Part shown: in pieces, positions 35,709 through 44,379 of the stretch
Numbering within the stretch: position 1 is the stretch's first letter
How the letters are laid out: each line of letters starts with the position of its first letter
Origin: Pseudomonadota bacterium
GTDB lineage: Bacteria > Pseudomonadota > Gammaproteobacteria > Burkholderiales > Burkholderiaceae_B
Direction of reading: 5' to 3'
DNA: 64,000 bases
NCBI GenBank assembly: GCA_023389155.1
Contig: JAEWEV010000011.1
Location: 248,001-312,000, forward strand
Translations under genes and position numbers: made by a program
The notes under the pieces: generated by a model
Database searches by the model: none
Seen by the model: only the letters and a program-made list of their open reading frames with translations
What the model was told of the DNA's origin: nothing

Positions 35709-35890
35709 ATCTTCTCCTTGTATTTCAATTGTGTTAATTAATTATTTTAAATGTGAACTAAATGCGGGCTCGCTGGCGCCGTCTTGTTTGTTCAGAGAAT
35801 GGCACGACTACCGGCAGCAATCAAACAAAACAGTGTAAGAAAGTATGGCATCGGTTAAACTGTCTTTCTGTTTTGCTTCTTTTTTCATCC

Positions 35891-36655
35891 ATGAACGACA
35901 TTGTCCCCGGTCCGGAAAATCATCGCGTCAAAACCGCCTTGCGGGTCATCGAAATCATCGAGATCTTTGCTCGCGAAAGAAAGCCGCTTGCCCTGTCTGA
36001 GCTGGCTCGCGAACTCAATGCGCCCACCTCAAGCTGCCTGGCGCTGATCCGTACACTTCTGAGTCTGGGCTACCTGTATGAAACATCAAGACGCCAGGGC
36101 TACTATCCCACCGGGCGCCTTCTGGCAATGGCGCAGCGCATTACGCAGGCTGATCCTGTGCTGGAACGACTATACCCCAGCCTTCAGGAACTGGGCGCCA
36201 TTACCGGAGAAACCGTCGTACTGGCCAAACTCACGGCGCTCAATACCGTGGTGTATCTGGACGTGCTGCCTTCCTCTAACCCCATCCATTATGTTGCAGT
36301 TGCCGGAGAACAGAAGGAAGTGCATGCCAATTCACTGGGCAAGGCCCTGTTTTCGGCACTTGATAACCAGGAGCAGCAGGAATTGCTCAATCACATGAGC
36401 TTCAGGAAACGTACCGCCAATACGCTTACAACAAAGGACGCCTTTCTCGCTGACATCAGGGCCGGCCGGGAAAAAGGACTATTCACCAATCTGGGAGAAT
36501 CCATGGTGGACGTCGGTGCAATCGCGTGGCCAGTCACCGTGTCCGGCGGCGGTTACGCCATCTCTATTGCCGGCCCGCTATACCGGATCGAGGCCAACCT
36601 GGAAAATCATGCGCAGAAACTGCGCGTCATGTGCACCTTCATCGAACAGAACTGA
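35891..36655 (+). CDS. IclR family transcriptional regulator
   Basis: 254 aa from the ATG at 35891; the open frame begins at 35762 but the added residues do not resemble the family. There is no strong ribosome site at either start. HTH region: ALRVIEIIEIFARERKPLALSELARELNAPTSSCLALIRTLLSLGYL. Effector domain: ITGETVVLAKLTALNTVVYLDVL and NSLGKALFSAL. It is divergent from the penicillin acylase gene (182-bp gap) and convergent with the acyl-CoA dehydrogenase operon, so it could control either. Confidence 0.88.
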   Translation: MNDIVPGPENHRVKTALRVIEIIEIFARERKPLALSELARELNAPTSSCLALIRTLLSLGYLYETSRRQGYYPTGRLLAMAQRITQADPVLERLYPSLQELGAITGETVVLAKLTALNTVVYLDVLPSSNPIHYVAVAGEQKEVHANSLGKALFSALDNQEQQELLNHMSFRKRTANTLTTKDAFLADIRAGREKGLFTNLGESMVDVGAIAWPVTVSGGGYAISIAGPLYRIEANLENHAQKLRVMCTFIEQN

Positions 36656-36817
36656 CATCGCGTCTTCGCGCGGACACGTTTTACCGGACACGTCAAGCCA
36701 GACCTGCTGATCGGGCCTGGGATCGAGTTACTGCGAGCGGGTATTCGACTGAGCCGTCAATCAGACCGTTGATTGCGTTCGCGATCGGATCTGCGATCCA
36801 GGCCATTTTTAGAAGAA

Positions 36818-37984
36818 TCAATACGATTTGGGCAGTCCCAGAACCTTCTCGGCAATAAAACACATAATCAGTTGCGGACTGACCGGCGCAATACGCGGAA
36901 TAAAGCTTTCACGCAAATAGCGTTCCACGTGATATTCCTTGGCATAACCCATGCCGCCCAGGGTCTGTATGGCAGTCTGACATGCCGTGAACGCAGCTTC
37001 TGCGGCCAGATATTTTGCGGTATTGGCATAGGCGCCTGCCGGCTCGTCGCCATCGTATGCTGCCGCGGCCCGGGACACCATCAGATCGGCGGCCTCAAGC
37101 TGCATCCAGCATTGCGCCAGGGGGTGCTGAATCCCCTGGTTCATGCCAATGGGCCGGTTAAATACCGTACGCTCTTTGGCATACTGAACCGCTTTGTCCA
37201 GCGCGACCTGGCCCAGGCCCACGGCTTCCGATGCAATAAGAATGCGCTCAGGATTCAGGCCATGCAGAATGTACTCAAATCCCCTGCCTTCCTCACCCAC
37301 GCGATCACACTCGGGGATTTCAAACCCATCGAAGAAAAGCATGTTGGAATCTACGGCCTTGCGGCCCAGCTTTTCGATCTCACGCACTTCCACCTGACTG
37401 CGATCAAGATCGGTATAAAAAAGACTCAACCCCTGCGTCGGACGCGCCACCTGGTCTTTCGGCGTTGTGCGGGCCAGCAGCAGCATCTTGCTGGCAACCT
37501 GCGCTGTAGAAATCCAGATTTTTCGACCATAGATCCGATAATGATCGCCGTGCTTTTCGGCGCGCGTTGTCAGCTGGGTCGTATCCAGGCCGGCATCCGG
37601 CTCGGTCACGGCAAAGCAGGCCTTGTCCCTGCCCTCTATCAGCGGCGGCAGCGCACGCTGCTTCAGTTCTTCCGAGCCGAAACGGACAACGGGGTTGAGT
37701 CCAAAGATATTCATATGCACCGCAGACGCGCCGGTAAAGCCGGCTCCGGAGCGAGAAATGGCTTTCATCATTAATGCCGCTTCGGTAATGCCCAATCCCG
37801 CGCCGCCGTATTCCTGGGGCATCGCCACACCCAGCCATCCGGCCTGCGCCAGACGCTGGTAGAAAGCTTCCGGGTAGTCGCCCGTTCTGTCGCAATTGAG
37901 CCAGTACTCGTCATCAAATCCGGCACACAGCTGCTCAACGGCAGACACCAGCATTTGCTGGTCCTGGGAAAGGGAAAAGTCCAT
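36818..37984 (-). CDS. Acyl-CoA dehydrogenase
   Basis: 388 aa. N-terminal helical domain with MPQEYGGAGLGITEAALMMKAIS; FAD contact CFAVTEPDAGLDTTQL and YRIYGRKIWISTAQVA; C-terminal QGIQHPLAQCWMQLEAADLMVSRAAA and QTLGGMGYAKEYHVERYLRES, the region that holds the catalytic-base area and FAD-binding loop. It oxidises an acyl-CoA thioester to its enoyl-CoA. Last gene of the leftward cupin-Bug-CaiB-dehydrogenase cluster. With the CoA transferase upstream it suggests CoA activation followed by dehydrogenation of an imported carboxylic acid. Confidence 0.92.
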   Translation of the reverse strand: MDFSLSQDQQMLVSAVEQLCAGFDDEYWLNCDRTGDYPEAFYQRLAQAGWLGVAMPQEYGGAGLGITEAALMMKAISRSGAGFTGASAVHMNIFGLNPVVRFGSEELKQRALPPLIEGRDKACFAVTEPDAGLDTTQLTTRAEKHGDHYRIYGRKIWISTAQVASKMLLLARTTPKDQVARPTQGLSLFYTDLDRSQVEVREIEKLGRKAVDSNMLFFDGFEIPECDRVGEEGRGFEYILHGLNPERILIASEAVGLGQVALDKAVQYAKERTVFNRPIGMNQGIQHPLAQCWMQLEAADLMVSRAAAAYDGDEPAGAYANTAKYLAAEAAFTACQTAIQTLGGMGYAKEYHVERYLRESFIPRIAPVSPQLIMCFIAEKVLGLPKSY

Positions 37985-38063
37985 GATTGCAATATCCAGT
38001 CAAAATGTTGTACGATTTTTCCACCCCACCTTCGCATCATCCATGGCAGGTGGAGTACATCCG

Positions 38064-38084
38064 CACCATCTCCGTTAGATGGTG
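38064..38084. repeat. Inverted repeat upstream of the acyl-CoA dehydrogenase gene
   Basis: CACCATCT (38064-38071) and AGATGGTG (38077-38084) are perfect 8-bp complements with a 5-bp spacer, 80 bp in front of the dehydrogenase start and 85 bp after the CaiB stop. It may be an operator or an intercistronic hairpin; no T-run. Confidence 0.4.
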
Positions 38085-38168
38085 TATATCTCTCATCAGT
38101 TTGCTAACTCATCGGCTTTCATTACATCTGCAATATCAACACCGTGATACGCGATATGTCTGCCGGTT

Positions 38169-39398
38169 TCAGTCTGCTTTCGGATTCTGTTTTGCTGTCT
38201 TTAGAATGGTCTGCTTCTTCTTGACGTCCATGGGCAAATCGTCCAGCACCTCCTCGGTGTGCTCCCCCAAAGTCGGAGCATGACGGTAGACACTCAGCGG
38301 CGTCCCGCCATAGCGTCCCAGCGGGGCAATCGTATGCACCACGCCTTCAGTGGGATGCTCGGTCTGCAGCAAGTGTCCTGTTTCCTTCAGATGCGGATCA
38401 TCCGGTAGATCCTCTATCGCATACAGCGGGGCGCAGGGAATGTCATTTTCTTCGAAAAGTGCCAGCCATTCGGCAGTCGTCCGGGTTCTCAGCGTGATAT
38501 CCACGAAGCGATAGACCTCGCCGATATTATCGGCGCGCCTGCTATGCGTGGCGAAAATGGAATCGACGATCAGATCCGCACGATCGATGGCGGCAAGAAA
38601 CTGTCGCCAGTGCCTGTCGTTGTAGATCAGCAGGCTCACGTAGCCGTCCAGTGTCTGATAAGGCTTGCGGTGCTCGGACAGCAGGCGGGAATATCCCATG
38701 GATCCTGCCGGTGCATCAGCGTCAAACGTGCGCTGGCCCAGATGATCGCCCAGTATCATTTGTGCCATGCCCTCGAACATGGGGATTTCGATGGACTGTC
38801 CCTTGCCGGTCGCACGACTGTGGATAACGCCAGACAGACACGCAATCGCCGCATGCAGACCAATCGTCCGGTCCGCCAGCGTCAGCGGTGCATAGCGCGG
38901 CTCGTGTCCGCTATTGCGTTCGTAAAGCCTGGCAACGCCGGTCATCCCCTGAATCAGATCGTCATACGCGGGCTTGCCGCCATACGGCCCCTCATTGGCG
39001 AAACCATAGGCGCCAACGTAAACAATGCCAGGATTGACCGCGCTGACCGCTTCGTAGGACAGGCCCATTCTTTCCATGGATTGCGGACGCACGTTATACA
39101 ACAGGACGTCGACATCGCGCACCAGATGCAGACAGGCTTCGCGCCCTTCTTCGGTTTTCAGATCCAGCACCACCGAACGCTTGTTACGATTCAGATGCAG
39201 ATAAATGGCGCCCATGCCGGGATTGCGCATAGGGCCCACCTGCCGCATGGTATCACCCACGGGCGACTCCACCTTGATTACGTCTGCACCCAGATCCGCC
39301 AGAATCTGCGTCGCGAAGGGCCCAAGAATAATGGAAGTCAGATCCAGGATCCTGACGCCGGTTAACGGGCCGTTACGCTTTGATTCTGCCATTGCCAT
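38169..39398 (-). CDS. CaiB/BaiF family (class III) CoA transferase
   Basis: 409 aa; ATGs at 39398 and 39392 are both possible. The N-terminus LTGVRILDLTSIILGPFATQILADLGADVIKVE is the class III signature, with GDTMRQVGP and NRNKRSVVLDLKTEEG following; YDDLIQGMTGVARL and GKGQSIEIPMFEGMAQM are also conserved. The Asp expected to carry the acyl group lies in the YDDL segment. It moves CoA between acids without ATP. It sits between the Bug receptor and the acyl-CoA dehydrogenase. Confidence 0.92.
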   Translation of the reverse strand: MAMAESKRNGPLTGVRILDLTSIILGPFATQILADLGADVIKVESPVGDTMRQVGPMRNPGMGAIYLHLNRNKRSVVLDLKTEEGREACLHLVRDVDVLLYNVRPQSMERMGLSYEAVSAVNPGIVYVGAYGFANEGPYGGKPAYDDLIQGMTGVARLYERNSGHEPRYAPLTLADRTIGLHAAIACLSGVIHSRATGKGQSIEIPMFEGMAQMILGDHLGQRTFDADAPAGSMGYSRLLSEHRKPYQTLDGYVSLLIYNDRHWRQFLAAIDRADLIVDSIFATHSRRADNIGEVYRFVDITLRTRTTAEWLALFEENDIPCAPLYAIEDLPDDPHLKETGHLLQTEHPTEGVVHTIAPLGRYGGTPLSVYRHAPTLGEHTEEVLDDLPMDVKKKQTILKTAKQNPKAD

Positions 39399-39501
39399 AC
39401 TTCACTTGTGTTATTTCATTCATCATTACCTACGTGCTGTCACACGTGGGCTTTCCATATCTGGAGCGAGGGCAGGCGCGATGCTTGGCATCGCATCCTG
39501 A

Positions 39502-40464
39502 TCACTGCGCTTCGATTCCCGCATCCTTGATGAGCTTGCCCCACAGCTCGTACTGTTCTTGCACAAAGTTCGCGAAATCTTCCTGGGTTCCACTGAATGC
39601 GTCAAACCCAAGACGTGCCAGTTCCTCTTTCACTTTCTCATCACTGACGATGCTGTTGATCGTCTTGTTCAGTGTCGCCACGGCTTCCTTGTCCATATCT
39701 GCCGGACCAAGAAAACCGTTCCAGGAATTGATGTCGAAATTATCAATTCCCGCCGCTTCCATGGAAGGCAGCTCGGGGAGCAATGCACTGGGCTGGGCAG
39801 TCGAAACCGCAAGCGCCTTGATTTTCTTGGACTGCACAAAAGGCATACCTGAGGTCAGATCGGTGAACATATAGTCCACCTGCCCGCCAATCAGATCGGT
39901 GAGCGCCTGAGGCGTGCCCTTATAGGGAACATGAAGTGTCTCGATACCGGCGGCACGTGACAGCGTCGCGCCCGCCACAATACCGGTACTGTTTCCCGAT
40001 GCATACGTCAGTTTCCCAGGATTGGCTTTGGCTTCCTTGACCAGTTCCTGTACCGTATCGAAAGGCTGCTTCATATTGGCAACCAGGATAAAAGGCAGGT
40101 TCCCGCCACGTGCAATCGGCGTAAAGTCCTTGAGCACATCATAGGGCACATTTTTCTGCAGCCACGGTGCGGCAGACAACGGGGTGTTGGTCGAAATCAG
40201 AATGGTATAGCCGTCAGGTTTGGCGCGCGCCACCTGTTGAGCAGCGATCGTGGCGTTGCCGCCAGGTTTGTTTTCCACAATCACCTGCTGACCTAGCCGA
40301 CTGGTAATTTCGCGGGCAAAAATTCGCCCCACGGAATCCGTTCCCGAGCCAGCAGGAAAAGGGACCACCATGGTAATGGGTTTCTCGGGCCACGCGGCGG
40401 TGGCGGTGCCCGCGGCGATCAGGGCGGCGGCGCCCAGCAAATGGCGAAGGGATTTGATTTTCAA
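39502..40464 (-). CDS. Bug/TctC family tripartite tricarboxylate receptor
   Basis: 320 aa with signal peptide (LRHLLGAAALIAAGTATAA). Family blocks: WPEKPITMVVPFPAGSGTDSVGR, VENKPGGNATIAAQQVARAKPDGYTIL, VPYKGTPQALTDLIGGQVDYMF. Same operon as the CoA transferase, so it probably delivers the acid that is activated there. No membrane partner genes nearby. Confidence 0.92.
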   Translation of the reverse strand: MKIKSLRHLLGAAALIAAGTATAAWPEKPITMVVPFPAGSGTDSVGRIFAREITSRLGQQVIVENKPGGNATIAAQQVARAKPDGYTILISTNTPLSAAPWLQKNVPYDVLKDFTPIARGGNLPFILVANMKQPFDTVQELVKEAKANPGKLTYASGNSTGIVAGATLSRAAGIETLHVPYKGTPQALTDLIGGQVDYMFTDLTSGMPFVQSKKIKALAVSTAQPSALLPELPSMEAAGIDNFDINSWNGFLGPADMDKEAVATLNKTINSIVSDEKVKEELARLGFDAFSGTQEDFANFVQEQYELWGKLIKDAGIEAQ

Positions 40465-40554
40465 TTTTGTCTCCAGGAATAGTGCTTCTTCGAGCTTGAC
40501 ACCCGTACATCAGGTGTTCTCTGATTATGGTGAACGCGACAACCTGCGCAGCTG

Positions 40555-40992
40555 TCAGTCGCGGATGACCCGGGCCGGATTCTCTTCATAGGGAGGGGAA
40601 TAAATGACCAGCAGCCTGGCCGGCTGGGCACTGGTCACGGTAAATACATGTTTCTTGTCAGCCGGGAAAAAACAGCAGTCGCCTGCTTGCATGGTACCTT
40701 TTTCGCCATCCATCTCCACATCGGCAGTCCCTGACAGCAGATACACCACCTGTTCGATACCGGGATGTGCATGCGGCAGGGCACCCTGATTCTGCTCGAT
40801 GGTACCCACTAGCACTTCCAGCTGACGCGACCCGACCGTATCGGGACCGATAAGCCGACGATTGACCGTACCATGGTGATTGGCAGGACTGTAGCCCGCC
40901 ACGTCTGCCTCGCGGACAATCCACGAACAGCCCCCGGATTTGTTACCGTCTGTAGTGTATTTCTGTTCGTTGCTTGCGTTATTCTGTGCCAT
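40555..40992 (-). CDS. Cupin domain protein
   Basis: 145 aa, one double-stranded beta-helix. Cupin motif 1: PHAHPGIEQVVYLLSGTADVEMDGE (metal ligands His, His and Glu); motif 2: GDCCFFPADKKHVFTV (last ligand His). Small cupins act as dioxygenases, isomerases or ligand-binding proteins. It is the first gene of the leftward cluster and lies 90 bp before the Bug gene, so it may modify or sense the same substrate. Confidence 0.88.
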   Translation of the reverse strand: MAQNNASNEQKYTTDGNKSGGCSWIVREADVAGYSPANHHGTVNRRLIGPDTVGSRQLEVLVGTIEQNQGALPHAHPGIEQVVYLLSGTADVEMDGEKGTMQAGDCCFFPADKKHVFTVTSAQPARLLVIYSPPYEENPARVIRD

Positions 40993-41306
40993 TGGCCGTT
41001 TTTTCCATCAATTAATTTCTGTATATGAATTTATTTTCTCATATATGAAATACAAAAGATGCTAGGGATATTACTGAGGGGCTGGTTTGCCCGGCACTTC
41101 CCAATTTGTTACAATGGGCAGGATTAAAAATCACCGTTTCAATTGTGTACACCTTTCGCGCGCTTTGCGAAAGTGCTTTACCTGTCAATCGGGCGCCTGC
41201 CGCCCATCTATTTTGTTTGTATCGACGGCGATACGCCGTTTTCCGCATACTCTTTGGCATACACAGTTATTTCAATAACCCTGTAAGACTTAAGGAGGCT
41301 ACGGCC
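40993..41306. promoter_or_regulatory. Divergent control region, cupin operon and betaine/proline importer
   Basis: This 314-bp gap holds no gene. Near the cupin start TATATGA (41022-41028) and TCATATA (41039-41045) form a perfect 7-bp inverted repeat with a 10-bp spacer, inside an AT-rich stretch, 30-53 bp upstream of the cupin ATG: a likely operator. On the importer side are two hairpins, CTTTCGC/GCGAAAG (41153-41173) and ACGGCG/CGCCGT (41225-41239) with a short T-run, which could be leader structures. A Shine-Dalgarno TAAGGAGG lies at 41291-41298. Confidence 0.5.
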
Positions 41307-42311
41307 ATGTTATTCAAACACAAATTTCTCTGCTCGACGCTGCTTGCCGCGCTCGGCCTCGGCATGTCTGGCGCCGCGCTGGCCGCCGATGCCCAATGTG
41401 AAGTCGATCGCACCGTCAATTTCGGCGGCATGAACTGGGAATCCAATCTGGTTCTGGTCGACGTGCAGCGTACTATTCTGGAAAAAGGCTACGGCTGCAA
41501 AACAGAAACGCTGCCTACAGAAACCCTGCCTGCCCTGGCTGCGCTGGAGCGCGGCGACCTGGATGTCAACACTGAAATCTGGCTCAATAGCGTAGGCGAC
41601 CCATGGGCAAAAGCCGAAAAAACCGGCAAGGTCAAAAAAGTGGCCGACCTGTACACCGGTGGTGAAGCCTGGTTCATTCCCAAATATGTGGCCGAAAAAT
41701 TCCCTGATCTGAAATCTGCCGCCGATCTGCCCAAGTACAAAGAAGAATTTGCCGATCCCGAAGATCCAAGCAAAGGCCGTTTCTATGGCTGCCCTGCCGG
41801 CTGGGGTTGCGAAGTCGTCAACAGCAACCTGTACAAGGCGCTGAAACTGGACAAAGATTTCACCCTGTACTCTCCCGGAACTGGTGCTGCACAGAAAGCC
41901 GCACTGACCTCCGCCTACAAACGCAAGCAGAACATCGTCTTCTACTATTGGTACCCAACGCCACTGGTCGGCGCACTGGATCTGGTCAAACTGGAACTGC
42001 CCGCCTATGACAAGGAAAAACAGACCTGCCTGACGAAACCCGACTGCGCAGATCCCCAGCCAAGCGCCTTTGCGGAAAACCCAGTGTTCACGGCACTGAA
42101 TACGGAATTTTCCGAAAAAGCACCGAAACTCACCGAATTCTTCTCTAAAGTCTCTGTACCCCTGCCCGTCATGGATAAAACACTGGCACATATGGAAGAA
42201 ACCGGCGACGACTCACGTGATGTCGCGGACTGGTTCCTGAAAAATGAAGGCGAGACATGGGAAAAATGGGTTTCTCCTGAAATCGCTGCCAAAGTGAAGG
42301 AATCACTCTAA
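41307..42311 (+). CDS. Glycine betaine/proline-type ABC substrate-binding protein (copy 1)
   Basis: 334 aa from the ATG at 41307, directly behind TAAGGAGG; an upstream frame extension to 41106 has no signal peptide. Here the signal peptide is LLAALGLGMSGAALAA. The mature protein has the OpuAC/ProX-type pattern: NFGGMNWESNLVLVDVQ, VNTEIWLNSVGDPWAKAEKTGK, WFIPKYVAEKFPDLKSAADL, and IVFYYWYPTPLVGALDLVKL, rich in Trp and Tyr that could make an aromatic cage for a quaternary amine. Binds its ligand in the periplasm for the permease/ATPase downstream. It is followed by a closely related second copy. Confidence 0.92.
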   Translation: MLFKHKFLCSTLLAALGLGMSGAALAADAQCEVDRTVNFGGMNWESNLVLVDVQRTILEKGYGCKTETLPTETLPALAALERGDLDVNTEIWLNSVGDPWAKAEKTGKVKKVADLYTGGEAWFIPKYVAEKFPDLKSAADLPKYKEEFADPEDPSKGRFYGCPAGWGCEVVNSNLYKALKLDKDFTLYSPGTGAAQKAALTSAYKRKQNIVFYYWYPTPLVGALDLVKLELPAYDKEKQTCLTKPDCADPQPSAFAENPVFTALNTEFSEKAPKLTEFFSKVSVPLPVMDKTLAHMEETGDDSRDVADWFLKNEGETWEKWVSPEIAAKVKESL

Positions 42312-42334
42312 TCGACGCTGGCTCAGCACCTACC

Positions 42335-42352
42335 GCCCGTTTGCGAACGGGC
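42335..42352 (+). repeat. Intercistronic hairpin between the two binding-protein genes
   Basis: GCCCGTT (42335-42341) pairs with AACGGGC (42346-42352) around TGCG. It may protect the upstream mRNA or cause partial termination so that the two binding proteins are produced at different levels. Confidence 0.4.
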
Positions 42353-42405
42353 CGATGCCAATTCGTACCGGTCAGTTCACTTTTAGCCATAAGAGGCACA
42401 TTGCC

Positions 42406-43410
42406 ATGATAAAGACTAAAGTTTTATCTGCTGTATTTATTGCGTCGGCCACGTTCGGGCTTGCCCAGCCTGCCGCTGCTGCCGACACCCCGGAATGCGA
42501 GATTCCCGGCCCCGTCAAGTTTGGCGGAATGAACTGGGAGTCGAACCTGATTCTGGCCGATGTCGAACGGTATATCCTTGAAAAAGGCTATGGCTGCAAG
42601 ACTGAAATCATCCCCACGGAAACCTTGACCGCGCTTGCTGCACTGGCGCGAGGGGATTTGCAGGTTAACACTGAAATCTGGCTCAACAGCATCAGCGATG
42701 CCTGGGCACAGGCGGAGAAAAACGGCAAAGTCAAACGGGTGGGTGAGCTGTATACTGGCCATGAAGGTTGGTATATCCCAAAATATACGGCTGAAAAATT
42801 CCCCGACCTGAAATCGGCGGCGGACCTTGCGAAATACAAGGACGCGTTTGCCGATCCCGAAAGCCCCGACAAAGGACGTATCTACGGTTGTCCTGCGGGC
42901 TGGAACTGCCAGCTGGTTGCAACCAACCTGGCCAAAGGGCTCAAACTGGACCAGGACTTCGAAGTGTATGCGCCTGGCACCGGTGCCGCCCAGAAAGCCA
43001 CCCTCATGTCGTCCTATAAACGCAAGAAGGATATTGTCTTCTATTACTGGGAGCCAACACCGCTGATCAGTTCCCTGGATCTGGTCCGCCTGACCATGCC
43101 GCCCTATGACAAAGACAAGCAGGCTTGCCTGACCCGCGAAGACTGCAGCGATCCTCAAGCGGTAGATTACCCGGACAATCCGGTGTTCACGGCACTCAAC
43201 ACACAATTTACCCAGCAGGCGCCCGTACTCACTGAATTTTTCAGCAAAGTGACGGTGCCCTTTGAAGTGGTAAACAAAACGCTGGCGCACATGGAGGAAT
43301 CCGGTGACGATACCAGCGATGTGGCACAGTGGTTCCTGAAAAACCAGCAAGACATCTGGTCTGCCTGGGTTCCTGCCGAGGTGGCAGAACGTGTCAAATC
43401 ATCGCTCTGA
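42406..43410 (+). CDS. Glycine betaine/proline-type ABC substrate-binding protein (copy 2)
   Basis: 334 aa from the ATG at 42406 behind AAGAGG; signal peptide LSAVFIASATFGLAQPAAAA. It is the same length as copy 1 and aligns without visible gaps over most of the mature part (NFGG/KFGG MNWESNL, EKGYGCKTE, TEIWLNS, FADPE, YGCPAGW). A notable change is IVFYYWEPTPL, with Glu where copy 1 has Tyr, in a segment likely to be near the ligand. Probably a diverged tandem duplicate with a different ligand preference. Confidence 0.92.
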   Translation: MIKTKVLSAVFIASATFGLAQPAAAADTPECEIPGPVKFGGMNWESNLILADVERYILEKGYGCKTEIIPTETLTALAALARGDLQVNTEIWLNSISDAWAQAEKNGKVKRVGELYTGHEGWYIPKYTAEKFPDLKSAADLAKYKDAFADPESPDKGRIYGCPAGWNCQLVATNLAKGLKLDQDFEVYAPGTGAAQKATLMSSYKRKKDIVFYYWEPTPLISSLDLVRLTMPPYDKDKQACLTREDCSDPQAVDYPDNPVFTALNTQFTQQAPVLTEFFSKVTVPFEVVNKTLAHMEESGDDTSDVAQWFLKNQQDIWSAWVPAEVAERVKSSL

Positions 43411-43521
43411 TACCGACCGCAAAGGAATCCGCATCCGGACAGCAATCCTGTCTGCAGCACACCAGCGTGTCCTGCGGCCCTGGCCCGGCCCCTCTCAATT
43501 TTTTGATGAATAAATACAATC

Positions 43522-44379
43522 ATGTTTCCTGAAATTATCTCTGCGCGCGATGTGCGCAAAAGCATTGACGGGTTTGTTGACCATCTGGTAACAAACTACG
43601 CCGATGCCCTGAATGCGATGTCGGAACCCTTCCTGCATCTGCTGGTCTGGATCGAAAAAGTCCTGCGCGGCGCGCCCTGGTGGAGCGTCATCATTGTCGT
43701 CGTACTGCTGGCCTTTGCCGCAAGTCGTCGCATAGCGTTCGCCCTGTCAATGGGTCTCCTGCTTGCCCTGCTGGGTGTGCTAGGACTGTGGGATGCAGGC
43801 ATGCAAACGCTTTCGCTGATGATTATGGCAACTGCCATATCCATCATTATCGGTATCCCGCTGGGTGTAATTACGGCAAAATCAAACGCCGTGCGGTCAA
43901 TCATGCTACCGATACTTGACGTCATGCAGACCCTGCCCAGCTTTGTTTACCTTATTCCGGTTGTCATGCTTTTCGGCCTGGGCAAAATTCCCGCGATTAT
44001 TGCAACTGTGATCTACGCCGTTCCTCCGCTGATACGTCTTACCGATCTGGGTATCAGGCTGGTTGATCGCGAAGTGCTCGAAGCCTCACGGGCATTCGGC
44101 GCCTCATCAACACAGCAACTGTTCGGCGTGCAGCTGCCACTGGCATTGCCCAACATCATGGCCGGCATTAACCAGACCACCATGATGGCGCTGTCGATGG
44201 TCGTCATCGCATCCATGATCGGTGCGCGCGGCCTGGGTTACGAAGTGCTCCTGGGCATCAACCGCCTTGAAGTGGGCCGCGGCCTGCTTGCCGGGCTGGG
44301 CATTGTCATTCTCGCGGTGCTTTTTGACCGCATCACCCAGTCTTACGGAAAACGGAAAAATACAGGCGGTGCACGATGA
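43522..44379 (+). CDS. Glycine betaine/proline ABC transporter permease (ProW-like)
   Basis: 285 aa. A cytoplasmic/periplasmic N-terminal stretch of about 55 residues is followed by helices, LGVLGLWDAGMQTLSLMIMATAISIIIGIPLGV, the PILDVMQTLPSFVYLIPVVMLFGLG segment diagnostic of ProW/OpuAB, and the coupling loop DREVLEASRAFGASSTQQLFGVQLPLALPNIMAGINQ. It ends with an ATGA overlap into the ATPase gene. Confidence 0.93.
   Translation: MFPEIISARDVRKSIDGFVDHLVTNYADALNAMSEPFLHLLVWIEKVLRGAPWWSVIIVVVLLAFAASRRIAFALSMGLLLALLGVLGLWDAGMQTLSLMIMATAISIIIGIPLGVITAKSNAVRSIMLPILDVMQTLPSFVYLIPVVMLFGLGKIPAIIATVIYAVPPLIRLTDLGIRLVDREVLEASRAFGASSTQQLFGVQLPLALPNIMAGINQTTMMALSMVVIASMIGARGLGYEVLLGINRLEVGRGLLAGLGIVILAVLFDRITQSYGKRKNTGGAR

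Noticed and set aside
36773..37774. A 333-residue open frame on the plus strand opposite the acyl-CoA dehydrogenase
   Set aside because: Antisense shadow with no recognised motif and no ribosome site.
39413..39430. ATTTCATT half-site upstream of the CaiB gene as a further copy of the IclR palindrome
   Set aside because: Only the left half matches; the right half diverges, so it is likely chance.
41310..43350. Two minus-strand frames of about 300 residues opposite the tandem binding proteins
   Set aside because: Their similarity to each other simply reflects the duplication of the sense genes; Phe/Gly/Gln-rich composition has no domain.
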